NCBI GenBank assembly: GCA_963971305.1
Contig: OZ020306.1
Span: 53,604,686-53,668,685, forward strand
Source of the DNA: Arcuatula senhousia
Taxonomy: Eukaryota; Mollusca; Bivalvia; Mytilida; Mytilidae
Length of the DNA: 64,000 nucleotides
Reading direction: 5' to 3'
The notes under the pieces were generated by a model. The model made no database searches. It was not told the DNA's origin and saw nothing but the letters and a program-made list of their open reading frames with translations. Shown here piece by piece: positions 34,797 to 45,000 of this stretch (position 1 is the first letter of the stretch; the number at the start of each line of letters is the position of its first letter). A program made the translations under genes and the position numbers.

Positions 34797-36051
34797 TGAG
34801 TACTGGTTTTCATAGTAAAGTTGAATATCAAATAAGTGTTTTTTATCTGTTTTATTCCATTGAAAACCACATTGTTGACCACTTTATGAAGAATTCTAAA
34901 ACTTTTTTCATGATTTGCTAAAGCTACCCTTCATTTTTTGTTTAAATGGTACTTTCTCACCAAATTTGGACATTCAATTAGACTTTGTCTTTAATATGAG
35001 AAACAGTGGATTTAGAAGTCTATAGTTTTTAGTTTTAGTAAGAATAACTTTATAGCATAGCATTCATTCAATTTAAACTGCTTTATTTCATCCGTTTTAA
35101 TTTTTTCAGCACTTTGCATATGTTTAGTTGAAACTAAGAAATTATGGCTTTCTTTACATATCCACACATATGGGAATTGGTCTGTTTTTAGAAATGATGA
35201 CTTTCGAACCAAACAAATGGTGTGAAAATGTTCTAGATATACTTTATGATTGATTTCAGTCAAAAAACTCCAAATTTATTCAATATTTTATTCTTTATGG
35301 TGTTTTGTGATGTGCAACATATAGGCTTCTTGTGTGCGGTAAGTTAAAAACTGTGATTTTACAGTAAATGAGACCACTTTATGTACAAATCTGATAAGCT
35401 TGCACAATATCTTGGTGATTTCTGTGTTGTACACCTTCTTTTCATAGACCAACTTAAGTTTCAACAGCCTAATATCTGAATTCCTTGAAAAAGTTGGCTT
35501 ATTATGTATGCCTGGGGCACCAATTTCACCTGAAAAATTCTTAATTTAGCATATAAAATCCATCTCAATTCCAAATAATGTTTTTCATTCCACATGTATC
35601 AATCTATTTACCATAGTCTTGCCAATTTTGTCATATTCAAGCACTTAATAGGCCTGGTTTAGATATTTGGATAAACATGAGGCTCCAAGTTGTCTTTGTA
35701 GTAAAAAATGTGGTTCTGAACATAGTTTTTTTTTCCTTCTTGAAGGTCTAAAAACCCCAACATGATAATATTTATGCACTCAAATCCTTGCTCAGGTATT
35801 ATTGGCATCTTTTCAACCCATATCTTCTGTTTGAACATAACCCAACAATTACAGAAACATAAAGTGTTCATTTTAAGTCACTACAAAGAAAACTGGCCAA
35901 AACCTTGAAGAGGGTACCCTTTTTAAAATTGTAATAAAAAAATCCATGAAAGAATTATGGCAATGATTTTTTCTTAGTTTTATTGAGAAATGTCTAAGGA
36001 AACAGAAAAACAACAACATTTAGAATTATTTAATCACCTTTGATCCTAATA
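34797..36051. repeat. B7: last body unit
   Basis: About 1255 bp, ending CCTAATA before T4. It differs from the other units by single bases, for example ACTTTATGTAC where the others read ACTTTCTGTAC (near 35380). Confidence 0.78.
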
Positions 36052-36519
36052 GGTACCAGTCTTGTATTGTAAGTTCTTGCGCGGGTGGACGTCAAAACAT
36101 GGATGCTATTAAAATATAGTGCCTTTTCTCTGTGTTGTTTGCAGCATTCATTTTCAAGCATTTGTTTCTAACTTTTGGCTCTTATTGATGGTAAGCCACC
36201 ACACTATGACATCATTAACTTTTAGAAATGAGAAAATTGCATTTTCAAATAAAAAAGTATTCATGAAAAGGGGGGTATTTTTGCTTTTTGAAGTGAAAGG
36301 GAAAGTAGAAAAAAAATATTTTTAGTTCAAACTTCTGTAGTGTACCAAAGTTCGTGGCACTTTTTTTCATTTCCCCCTTCAAAATGACTTTTGACACTTC
36401 TTTTATTGAAAAAATATAGCAAAAGTTTTATTGAATCATTTTAAGTATTTTTTAAAAAATTCCGAAAATCTCAGGTGTACTATTGAAGTCTATGGGAAAA
36501 ACAATACAAGACTGAGACC
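36052..36519. repeat. T4: right-terminal T repeat (468 bp)
   Basis: This is the last T copy. Its right end is the right end of the whole composite and abuts the ATAA duplication. It carries private changes such as GGTAAGCCACC and GAAAGGGAAAG where the other copies read GGTAAGACACC and GAAAGTGAAAG. Confidence 0.8.
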
Positions 36520-38169
36520 ATAAGGTCAAAGTTGTCAGATGACCCCTTATAGGGGTTAATGCCCCTTAAAGGCAAAAAAATAGAGTTTTTGGCCTATAGA
36601 ATGAAAACTATTGCAGATAGAGAAAAGCTGTTGCTTGCTTAAATGTTCAGCTCAATTAGCTCTACAAAAGTCTCCATAGGGTTGAAGTTGTCAGATGACC
36701 CCTTATAGGGGTTACGGCCCCTTAAAGGCAAAAAATAGTGTTTTTGGCCTATAGAATAAAAACTATTGCAGATAGAGAAAAGCTGTTGCTTGCTTTAATG
36801 TTCTGCTCATTTAGCTCTACAAAAGTCTCCATAGGGTCAAAGTTGTCTGATGACCCCTTATAGAGGTTATGGCCCCTTAAAGGCAAAAAACAGAGTTTTT
36901 GGCCTATAGAATGAAAACTATTGCAGATAGAGAAAAGCTGTTGCTTGCTTAAATGTTCAGCTCATTTAGCTCTACAAAAGTCGCCTATGGTCGCAGTTGT
37001 CAGATGACCCCCTATAGGGGTTACAGCCCCTTAAAGGCAAAAAATAGTGTTTTTGGCCTATGGAATGAAAACTATTGCAGATAGAGAAAAGTTGTTGCTT
37101 GCTTAAATGTCCAGCTCATTTAGCTCTACAATACTTTCCATAGGGTCAAAGTTGCCAGATGACCCTTTATAGTGGTTACGGCCCCTTAAAGGCAAAAAAT
37201 AGTGTTTTTGGCCTAAAGAAAGAAAACTTTTGCAGATAGAGAAAAGATGTTGCTTGCTTAAATGTTCAGCTAAATTAGCTTTACAAAGATCTTTTTAGGG
37301 GTGAAGTTGTCAGATGACCCCTTTAAGGGGTTATGGCCCTTTAAAGGTGAAAAATAGTGTTTTTGCTTTGGAATGAAAACTATTGCAGATAGAGAAAAGC
37401 TTTTTATTGCTTTAACATTCAGCTCATTTAGCTATACAAAAGTCTTCAAAGGGTTGACATTTAGACCAGGTGAGCGATTCAGGCTCCTGGGAGCCTCTTG
37501 TTTTACTGTTACGTTATTAGGGACCAAAAGGGGCCAAAATTGTAACTTTTTTATTTCTGGTCCGATTTTGAATTTTTTTTTGCATGTTTGTTCTTGTCAA
37601 ATAGCGGATACAAAGTTAAGAATTAATTTTTGCGACCCCCCTTTTTCCCCCTATTACGTTATTTGGGGCCAAATGGGGCTTTTTTATTTGTGGTCCGATT
37701 TTGAAAAAAAAAATTTGCAAATTTATTCTTGTCAGGTAGGGATTCTAAATTTAAGAATAAATATTTGGGGCTGTAATTATAATTAAAAAAAAATTCTGGT
37801 TCGATTTTTAATTTTTTCCCCAAACATTATTCTTTTAAAGACATGAAAGAGTAGAATACAACATTCAAAATTTATATTTTTACCCCCTGGGTCGAAAGTC
37901 CATCAGAGAAGCATGTGTCAAAAACCTTTGTCAGTCCACCATGGGCTGCATGTGACCAGAGCAATAGACTATCCATATTAGGCCTAAAACGTACAGGGTT
38001 CAACATGTTGCGGTCGTATCATGCTGCGCTCGGCGAAGCTTTTTATTCGATATCTGACCATATTTTAGCTGTCAAACATATATATTCATAAAGAAGAATA
38101 ATCAAACTTTTATCAGAAAATCTTATAAGGTTTTTGGGTAATTTAAACTAATTATTAGACGATTTTTTC

Positions 38170-38558
38170 GATATCCACCACTCGCCTTACTTTCCAGTGG
38201 CGCAAACTTTTTTGCAAGACCTTTTTGGTAAATGCATTTCTTGAAAAGTATCATTGCTAGGCATCTGATATTTGGTATACAGATAGTTTAGGTTATGGTT
38301 TACGCAACTGTCACCATGTTGTGTGACTCTGACCCCATTTTCACACTCCAGTGACTCTGTGAACGTAGGTCTTATTTTTCAGGCCGAAAACTTTTTTAAG
38401 ACTTTTGTGGACAACGGATTGCTTGAAAAGTATAATAGCTAGGCATCTGATATTGAGTATACAGACATTTGATGCTGTGGTCTACGCAATTGTTACCACA
38501 CCATGTGACCCTGGCCCAATTTTCATACTCCAGTGACTATGTGAACTTAATTCTTTTT
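38170..38558 (+). mobile_element. D2: eroded D-family element (left part; right part resumes at 43395)
   Basis: A weak 5' palindrome (CCACTCGCCTTAC, TTTCCAGTGGCG) is followed by about two D core units with GCTAGGCATCTGATATT and GTGACTCTGTGAAC. It is interrupted at a T-run by S4. D-type sequence (GGCAGAAAACTTTTTTGTAAG) resumes immediately after S4 at 43395 for about 40 bp. I see no D 3' terminus. Confidence 0.65.
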
Positions 38559-38907
38559 AGCGCACCTAACCCGAATGGTCATGTGAGCTATTGCCATCAC
38601 TTGGCTTCCGTCGTTTGCTAACATTTTCAAACGTTAACTTTTTCAAACGCTAACTCCTCTGACACCTTTAGTCCAAATTTAGTTCATTTGCTCCTTGGCA
38701 TGAGTGCAACAAAATTATTGTTTGATTTTTTTATTCGTAACAAAACATGGCAGCCATAGTTAAAAATAGAACATAGGGGTAAATTGCAGTTTTTTGCAAA
38801 TAACTCATATAAAAATTCTGATAGGAAGCAAAATTGTTCAGCACCTCAAGATCTACCTACCTTTTGAAGAAGATGTAAATTTCCATGTGGGAGTTGTTGC
38901 CCTTTTT

Positions 38908-39610
38908 AGTCCCCTACCGGCGAAAGCCGAAGGGGACTATAGGTTTGCGCTCTGTCCGTCTGTCCGTCTGTCACGCCTCAGTTTTCCGCACTTTTTTTTT
39001 CTAAACGCTTGTAGATAATGAACTGATTTTTGGTATGTGAGTTTACCTTGATGAGTAACAGATCAAGATTAAGTTTCATGCCGGTCCTTAATCTTTTATG
39101 GGAGTCATGGCCCTTTGAACTTTGAAAATTCACTAAAATTTCAGTTTTCCGCACTTTTTTTCTAAACGCTTATACATAATGAACTGATTTTTGGTATGTG
39201 ATTTTACCTTGATGAGTTACAGATCAAGTTTGAGTTTCTTGCCGGTTCACAATTTTTTATGGGAGTTATGGCCCTTTGAACTTTGAAAATTCACTAAAAT
39301 ACCAGTTTTCCGCACTTTTTTCTAAACGCCTGTAGATAATGAACTGATTTTTGGTATGTGAGTTGACCTTGATAAGTTACAGATCAAGTGTGAGTTTCGT
39401 GCCGGTCCACAAATTTTTATGGGAGTTATGGCCCTTTGAAGTTTGAAAATCTATTGCAATTTTCTTTTCTAATTTTTTTTATTGTTCCTTGTAAATAATA
39501 AACTGATCAAGTTTAGGTATTCATTTGTTTGACAAATTGTTACCAGTGACTGAAATGTGAGGCCGATAGGGGACTAAGTATTGTTTTGCAATACTCTCAG
39601 AATGCTTGTT
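38908..39610 (+). mobile_element. C2: short complete C-family element inserted in S4
   Basis: The 5' palindrome AGTCCCCTACCGGC-GAAA-GCCGAAGGGGACT is followed by CTGTCCGTCTGTCCGTC. Three to four C core units follow. The 3' end at about 39560-39610 has the inverted arm CCGATAGGGGACT, the hairpin AGTATTG-TTTTG-CAATACT and CTCAGAATGCTTGTT. At about 700 bp it is the cleanest uninterrupted C copy in the window. Confidence 0.85.
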
Positions 39611-39884
39611 CTTGATTACTTTTTGGGGAATTTTGTACTTATTAAGCTTAAAGTAATAATAAATCATAAAAATTTTAACAGTCTTTTTAAGCTTTAAACA
39701 TATAAACTGTTAATATAAACTTTTATTAAAGCTACAAAAAGTCCATTACATATGTTAGTTTTGCAGAATTTAAGAAAAAATTGTCTTTAACAATCATTTG
39801 CTTCCCGAGTTGTATTATGCAAACTAGATGCATACGACCCAAGTTTGAACTCACTCGGAAGTGCCCGCGCAAGCCCATCTAAAA

Positions 39885-42470
39885 ATACTTTAGATTTCAA
39901 GATTTCAAGATTTTATTATTACACTCAGGCAGCATACGCTGCAACAAGAGGACAATACAAAAGTCACATATATACAACATGGCAATTAAAGACAAGGTGG
40001 TGAGCGTAATAATGACGATGAACAATCAAAAGCAAAACGTATGTAGATGTAAAGATAATTGAGACAGATACAAGGACTTCTTGTGGATATTTAAACGAGT
40101 ATGTACCGCTACATTAGAGATCACGTGATAAACAATTTTGGCTGTAAATAGATAACACGTGTAGTAGAGTATATTTTCTTTAAAGCTAGGATTATATTTA
40201 TACAATCAAATTTTGTAAGTACCTATAATAATCTAGATAGTTTTTGAATGAATATGGCCAAATTGTTCAAAACAGGTCTGTTGCAAAGTGAAAGTAAACC
40301 ATATATCTTGTCTGCATTGCGTGATCCACGATAATACTCTGGAATGTATTTCAATTGAAGTTGTTGTATCTGCTCGTTTTGACATGTAAAAAGATAATGC
40401 ATTTCATTTCCAATTGATCTTGCATTACAAAGAGTACAAATACGTTCATTTTGTTGAATTCTATTCCAACGTCCCGTTTCTATCGGAATTTTTACGTTGG
40501 AACATCGTAATTTACAAATATAAATTCTGCGGCTTTTCTTCAACAATGAAATCAAGTATTTTTCCAACCCAAAATTAGATTTTAGCTTAGAATAAAACTG
40601 ACCTCTCGTAGATTGATCCATCTCACTAAACCATTTTTGTATAAATTGGTCTAATATGACTTGTTTTATGTATATTTTAATATCATTTTTACAAAGTGCA
40701 CTCTGACTATTCCACACAAAGCTGTACCCCGTGTCATCAAGAGTACGCTTAATGTAAGAAATCCATCCAGAGTTACATATGCCATTATTGTGCAAATGTA
40801 AAAGTAGACGATATAACTTACCAGAAAGTTTATCGTTCCCTTTCAGTAGTTTACACCAAAAATTAAGCATACGGCATTTAATATTTATGTCTAAGGGGGC
40901 TTTGCCCGTCTCTCCATAAACCATATAGTTTGGAGTGCTAGATCGAACAGCAAGAATATTTTTTAGAAATTTGAGTTGAACTCTCTCGATTACTTGTAGT
41001 TTTTCGAATCCCCAGATTTCGCTGCCATACAATAGGATCGGTTCAAGCAGGGACTCGAAAAGTTTTAATTGAAGATCAATTGGAATACAAATGTTTTTAA
41101 TTTTAGCATATAATGCATAAAGCGCCTTTTGTGCTTGTTCACATAATCTTTTCTTTGCCGATACAAATTTTCCATTATAATTAAAAGTTAATCCTAAATA
41201 TGAGAAATTATCAACAACTTCAATAACTTGTCCACATAATTTAAATTCAAAATTCCGTGTACATTTTCTTTTTGCAAAAATGACTGATTTTGTTTTATCT
41301 ACATTAACAACTAATTTCCACATATTACAATAATTCTCAAAAGCAGTTAGAGTGAGTTGTAAATCTTGGGCACTCTCTGCCAGAATAATAGTGTCGTCTG
41401 CATATAACAATACAAATATAAGCATAAATGTTCTTAAATCTTCATTCATAATATTTGAAATACTTTTCAAACCATCAATATTATTAATAGTAAAATGATT
41501 TTCTAGATCAGCCAGAAAAATAGAAAATAAGAAGGGAGACAAATTCTCTCCCTGCCTAACTCCAATATTGCATGAGAAAAAACCAGAAATCTGATCGCTA
41601 TTTTTTACACATGATTTAATATTATCATACATGTTATAAATTACCCTTAATATTTTACCAGAAATGGAATTTCTACTTAATTTTTGCCAAAGTCCCGCCC
41701 TCCAAACTGTGTCGAACGCTTTTCTAAAATCTACAAAAGTACAAAATAATTTCTTCCCCATGGACAAATATATCTCTATCAATGCGTGAAGACAAAAAAT
41801 ATTATCAATGGTGGAGTATCCCTTTCGAAACCCAGCTTGTGCATCAGGGATCATATGCACCAAATCAGCAAAGTCTGATAATCTATTATTTAAAATAGAA
41901 GTAAATAACTTTCCTAGTGAAGATACTAATGTAATTCCTCTGTAGTTATCAGGACTTGTGGGATCACCCTTATTTTTATAAATAGGCATAATGATACCTT
42001 CAGTCCAAACCTCTGGAACTACACCTGTATCTAAAATTTTATTAAATAGTGAAACATAGAGTGGACTAAAGTTTTGTATTGTAGATTTAATATATTCATT
42101 TAAAATTTTATCGTACCCTGGAGCTTTTCCATTTTTCAGCCCCTTTACAGCAGAAATGATGTCCTCTTCCGAGATTTTACCATTTAAGATTTCATTTAAA
42201 TTATCATCTATGTTATTGACGTCGAAGTCAATTCTCACATCGTCGGGGTCTTCCTCAGATGTGTTCAAGTTTCTAAAATATTCATATAAACTTTCAATAG
42301 TCAATTTTGACTCCTTTCTAGAGTTCGAGCGACCAAAACTGTTCAAAATTTTCCACAATTCTCGTGGTTCACTATCCGACTTTAGGAAATGGATGTAAAC
42401 GTGGTCTGAAAAGGTATGTTCTGATTTTTGTAACTGTTTTGATTTTTCCTTACTCTGTTCCCCTTTAAAT
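39885..42470 (-). mobile_element. 5'-truncated non-LTR retrotransposon, minus strand
   Basis: On the minus strand the element ends with a UTR (40222 down to about 39885) finishing in GTAATAATAAAATCTTGAAATC, a short direct-repeat tail of TTGAAATC type, as in many LINEs. The 5' end is truncated upstream of the RT: no endonuclease is present, and the first 15-20 residues of the frame look like flanking sequence. I could not confirm a target duplication. It lies inside S4. Confidence 0.75.
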
Positions 42471-42511
42471 GATATCAATAACAAGAGAAAGTGGTTTAGA
42501 AATCCCCCCAA
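40223..42511 (-). CDS. Non-LTR retrotransposon reverse transcriptase, endonuclease-less truncated copy
   Basis: A 762-residue frame with no internal stop. RT motifs: GLKNGKAPGYD (124-134), NYRGITLVSSLGKLF (189-203), AQAGFRKGYSTIDN (225-238), motif A FVDFRKAFDTVW (259-270), GVRQGENLSPFLFSIFL (317-333), the catalytic YADD (370-373), and FSYLGLTFNYNG later in the thumb. A C-terminal zinc-knuckle-like Cys-X2-Cys-X9-His-X4-Cys (C692, C695, H705, C710) follows. The product would be the RT and C-terminal part of an ORF2 protein. The N-terminal endonuclease is missing; residues 1-16 are probably fused flank. An undamaged frame suggests a fairly recent insertion. I did not assign a clade. Confidence 0.87.
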   Translation of the reverse strand: MGGFLNHFLLLLISFKGEQSKEKSKQLQKSEHTFSDHVYIHFLKSDSEPRELWKILNSFGRSNSRKESKLTIESLYEYFRNLNTSEEDPDDVRIDFDVNNIDDNLNEILNGKISEEDIISAVKGLKNGKAPGYDKILNEYIKSTIQNFSPLYVSLFNKILDTGVVPEVWTEGIIMPIYKNKGDPTSPDNYRGITLVSSLGKLFTSILNNRLSDFADLVHMIPDAQAGFRKGYSTIDNIFCLHALIEIYLSMGKKLFCTFVDFRKAFDTVWRAGLWQKLSRNSISGKILRVIYNMYDNIKSCVKNSDQISGFFSCNIGVRQGENLSPFLFSIFLADLENHFTINNIDGLKSISNIMNEDLRTFMLIFVLLYADDTIILAESAQDLQLTLTAFENYCNMWKLVVNVDKTKSVIFAKRKCTRNFEFKLCGQVIEVVDNFSYLGLTFNYNGKFVSAKKRLCEQAQKALYALYAKIKNICIPIDLQLKLFESLLEPILLYGSEIWGFEKLQVIERVQLKFLKNILAVRSSTPNYMVYGETGKAPLDINIKCRMLNFWCKLLKGNDKLSGKLYRLLLHLHNNGICNSGWISYIKRTLDDTGYSFVWNSQSALCKNDIKIYIKQVILDQFIQKWFSEMDQSTRGQFYSKLKSNFGLEKYLISLLKKSRRIYICKLRCSNVKIPIETGRWNRIQQNERICTLCNARSIGNEMHYLFTCQNEQIQQLQLKYIPEYYRGSRNADKIYGLLSLCNRPVLNNLAIFIQKLSRLL

Positions 42512-42940
42512 TGAGAATATTGTGTCATTTAATTAATCGAGTTTTCAGTTAAATAGGCCCGGTTAATATATAGCACGATGAATGGAAAACAGGTGCGTGT
42601 GTGTTGTTATTATTACATGTTTAACACTTTTTAATCACTATTCTTAATAGCGGAAAGGTTTTACTTGTCAAATAAAGAAGAAATATGAAATTATATTAAA
42701 CCCAGAGCTTCACATGCTCTTACTTCAAAATACATTTTTGTTTGTTTTGAAATGTTCGGTAAAAATCGGAATGTTGTTCACGAAAGTTAATAAGTGGCCA
42801 TTGGTATCAAAGTTTTTAAAAATCAGCTAGATTTCTAGCCGGTACACACACATTATTAAAATTTTCGTCTTCAAAAAAAGCGCGAAAGCTTTAATTTTAT
42901 GATTATGCAACAGTTAAGTGATTATTTTTACATTGCAATT
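42512..42940. other. AT-rich sequence between the LINE and the S4 tail
   Basis: No gene or element terminus is visible. It contains a small A/T-rich unclassified stretch and is probably diverged S4 interior or an older insertion. Confidence 0.4.
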
Positions 42941-43394
42941 TTTTTCCCAAAACTGCTTTATTATTACTTTAATATCTCGAAAAGTATTAAAGATATTTGA
43001 GAAATTTAAATCGCATGTTGTTAAGCACATAAAGATCAACCCTTACTTTTAGGAGTTATTCCCCTCAGACAGTCAAAATTTCCATTTTCACAACCTTTCC
43101 CTATTGTATTGCAAACCGTTTAAGCTAGAGAAAAAATTTTTAGTTACAATACTGTTTAGTAGTTAAGCCCTACAAAAATCCAATATGATGGGATTTTTTT
43201 ATTGACACCTTATAGCTGGCAAACTGTTGAAAAAATAAAAAGCTTTTGATCTCTTAAATGTTAAACTAATTGAACCCTAATTCTTTAGTGCATTAAGTTA
43301 ATCAATGTTGTCAGATGACCCCTTATTAAAACTTAAAGGCCTTTAATGTTAAAAGCATTGAAGTCAGATTCAGGCTCCTGAGAGCCTCTTGTTT

Positions 43395-44339
43395 AGGCAG
43401 AAAACTTTTTTGTAAGACTTCAGTGGACTATAGTGCATCTTTGAGTGGTTTTAGATGGCTAATTATAAGAGATAACATGCACTAATTTATTGAATGACTT
43501 ATTTATCATGTTTCACAATTTTAGGCAGACTGAGAGTATTTATAGACAGAAAAACTTAGATGAAGTCAGATATTCCAAAATGCATTTTTCTGCTATATGG
43601 ACACACACTTTTATGAACCTGGCAAAATACCAGAAAGAGGAATAGGTGTAAGGTCATACAATAAAAACAAAGAGTATCCATCAGAATATAGCAAATCGTA
43701 GTTTATATAAGAATTTGAAGAAAACTCTTTCCTTATAGGGTTGAATTTAGTAAATAAGCATACGTCATTAAGATCCACTCCTTTGTAGGAGAGCTTTCTG
43801 GTACGTTATTGACATCTTTGAGCTCCAGGATTGGTTGATATATTTTCAAATGATTTTTGAAAAAATCTCTAGTACATAAACAAACTCCAAAACATTAAAA
43901 AGTTTCATTAAAAGTACACTTAGATTTTTTGCCAGTGCATTTACTGAGGTATGGGTATTAAAGGAATTTACTGCGAAACTACAATGTTTACAAACAATGA
44001 CATGTGAAAAGCAAAAATATGCCGCATAGGTATATGGTTTTATTAGTGCAAATGAACCTACTGCATCTTACACAAACATGTATCTTCATCGAATGAAATA
44101 TGAAAGATTTGGCATTTTAAAGATGAAATTTCTATGAATTTATTTTTAAAAATGGTAATGCTTTTAATCCAATGGGACTTTCAATACTGGATTCAATCCT
44201 ATAAGCGCGGCCGTAAGATACGACGAAAAATAGCTCATTGTGATTTTATTATATACCATACAGACTATATTATATATTGTACACTGTGGAAAATATGGAC
44301 GTAGCTACTGAAAAACGGAGTAACTATGTAATTCGTCAC
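43395..44339. other. D2 remnant then unclassified sequence
   Basis: The first about 40 bp are D-type core (AAAACTTTTTTGTAAGACTT). The remainder is AT-rich, with no recognised gene. Sequence just before 44340 may be an unrecognisable upstream part of the Penelope-like remnant. Confidence 0.45.
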
Positions 44340-44542
44340 AGGAAAAGACTTTTACAAAAATGATGAGGTATAACAGTCATTTAGACTTTTTGAAAAGATG
44401 TGTTGACGAGAAAATTATACCAAAAAGATTTGAACTAAGATGGAAAATAACATTCGACGCTTCAATGGAAATAAGGGATGAAGTCCGGAATATCTTAAGG
44501 GAGACATCATTAAATTAGACAGTACAAAAGAACGTAAGCTTA

Positions 44543-44992
44543 ATGTCTTACATAAATCATCTAGCGCTATGTAATGAAAACAGTGAGGAGTTTGAGAAAA
44601 TAAAGATCACATGGGATGAAAACTGTTTCTTGAGGGTAATTTCGTTTCATTTATTCGAAAGGGAAGATGAACATTTACAAATTAGAAGGGATGTTATTGA
44701 AAAGCTACGCAGTAATTCAAAATTCTATGAAGAGTATATGGATGAAAACTTTTCAGTATTGCTCATCTAGACAATTTATCTAAAACGAATGGATCAATTG
44801 AATCTTGGGCACAAGAATCGAAAGTCATTGCAACAGCGTATAGATACAATTTGGATATTCTTGTGAAAAAAAGAAATTAACGGTAAAGAAATGCATGTAT
44901 TTTTTAAATTTCATATAGATGAGGACTGCAACCATAAGAAAGATTTTGTGACACTCAAAAATTTTCATGATTATTTTAATTTACTTCAATAA
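44543..44992 (+). pseudogene. OTU-type cysteine protease-like fragment (frameshifted)
   Basis: The first part (44543-44770) contains DENCFLRVISFHLFEREDEH, close to the OTU catalytic word D-G-N-C-F-F-R with a following EDxH stretch, then IRRDVIEKLRSN and FYEEYM. A frameshift near 44765 continues as SIESWAQESKVIATAYRYNL, resembling the OTU W-G-x-x-x-E-I-x-A-x-A block. FVTLKNFHDYFNLL then supplies a histidine where the OTU catalytic His would be. If real, the domain would cleave ubiquitin-like chains. It is broken by a frameshift here. Assignment is from motif order only. Confidence 0.58.
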
Positions 44993-45000
44993 GGAAGTAG

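Larger units (their letters stand above)
25891..36519. mobile_element. 10.6-kb composite element: inverted termini, 4-bp duplication, internal tandem array
   Basis: The left terminus GGTACCAGTCTTGTATTG (25891-25908) and right terminus CAATACAAGACTGAGACC (36502-36519) are inverted repeats with two mismatches. ATAA flanks both sides (25887-25890, 36520-36523), and the empty S core reads CTCCATAAGGTCGAAG (for example near 4258). The block is therefore one insertion. Inside are four T repeats and seven B bodies, ordered T-B-T-B-B-B-B-B-T-B-T. No transposase, reverse transcriptase or other recognisable protein is encoded; the repeated 68-, 70- and 83-residue frames have no family features. I do not recognise the superfamily. 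Confidence 0.82.
25385..37504 (+). mobile_element. S3: S-family element inserted in P4 and carrying the composite array
   Basis: The 5' end is a perfect-type palindrome, AGCTCACCTGGCC-AAA-GGCCATGTGAGCT, then GTCCGTCGTCGTCC. S core units flank the array at 25760-25890 and 36520-37440 (CCTATAGAATGAAAA words near 36596, 36747, 36902, 37057). The 3' end is CCAGGTGAGCGATTC, the hairpin AGGCTCC-TG-GGAGCCT, then CTTGTTTT. The 3' CCAGGTGAGC is the inverse of the 5' arm GCTCACCTGG. Without the 10.6-kb insert the element is about 1.5 kb. Confidence 0.85.
24315..38046 (+). mobile_element. P4: P-family element, outer layer of a 13.7-kb nest
   Basis: The 5' palindrome ATACGACCGCAGAAAATTTG is followed by a GTCGTC run, then variant-a core closely matching P1 and P7. 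At 25385 the core is broken by S3 and resumes at 37505 with ACTGTTACGTTATTAGGG. P1 shows the uninterrupted form, CCCC, seven Ts, ACTG (about 2889-2905). The 3' terminus at 38007-38046 has the inverted arm, hairpin and TTTTTAT. P4 itself is about 1.6 kb without its insert. Confidence 0.85.
38559..43394 (+). mobile_element. S4: diverged S-family element carrying C2 and a LINE
   Basis: The 5' end AGCGCACCTAACCCGAATGG, TCATGTGAGCT follows a T-run, then TTGCCATCACTTGG as in other S copies. The far right part (about 42940-43394) has S-like words (CAGATGACCCCTTATTAAAAC) and ends ATTCAGGCTCC-TGA-GAGCCT, CTTGTTT. C2 and the LINE at 39885-42470 lie inside. The core is considerably more diverged than in S1 and S3, suggesting greater age. 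Confidence 0.65.

Noticed and set aside
26580..35871. Repeated 83- and 70-codon minus-strand frames and 68-codon plus-strand frames
   Set aside because: They recur because the B and T units are nearly identical. There is no family motif, no signal peptide and no sign that frame is preserved against change: the 14-bp deletion in B2 shifts the frame.
25891..36519. LTR retrotransposon reading of the composite element
   Set aside because: The terminal repeats lack TG...CA ends, and no gag, pol, primer-binding site or polypurine tract was seen. Inverted ends and internal T copies fit better with another element type.
42156..42398. 80-codon plus-strand frame opposite the second LINE RT
   Set aside because: It is a complement-strand shadow of the 762-residue frame.
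39885..42530. Target duplication TTTAGA around the second LINE
   Set aside because: TTTAGA occurs near both ends (about 39890 and 42490), but the boundaries are not sharp enough and the match is too short to trust.
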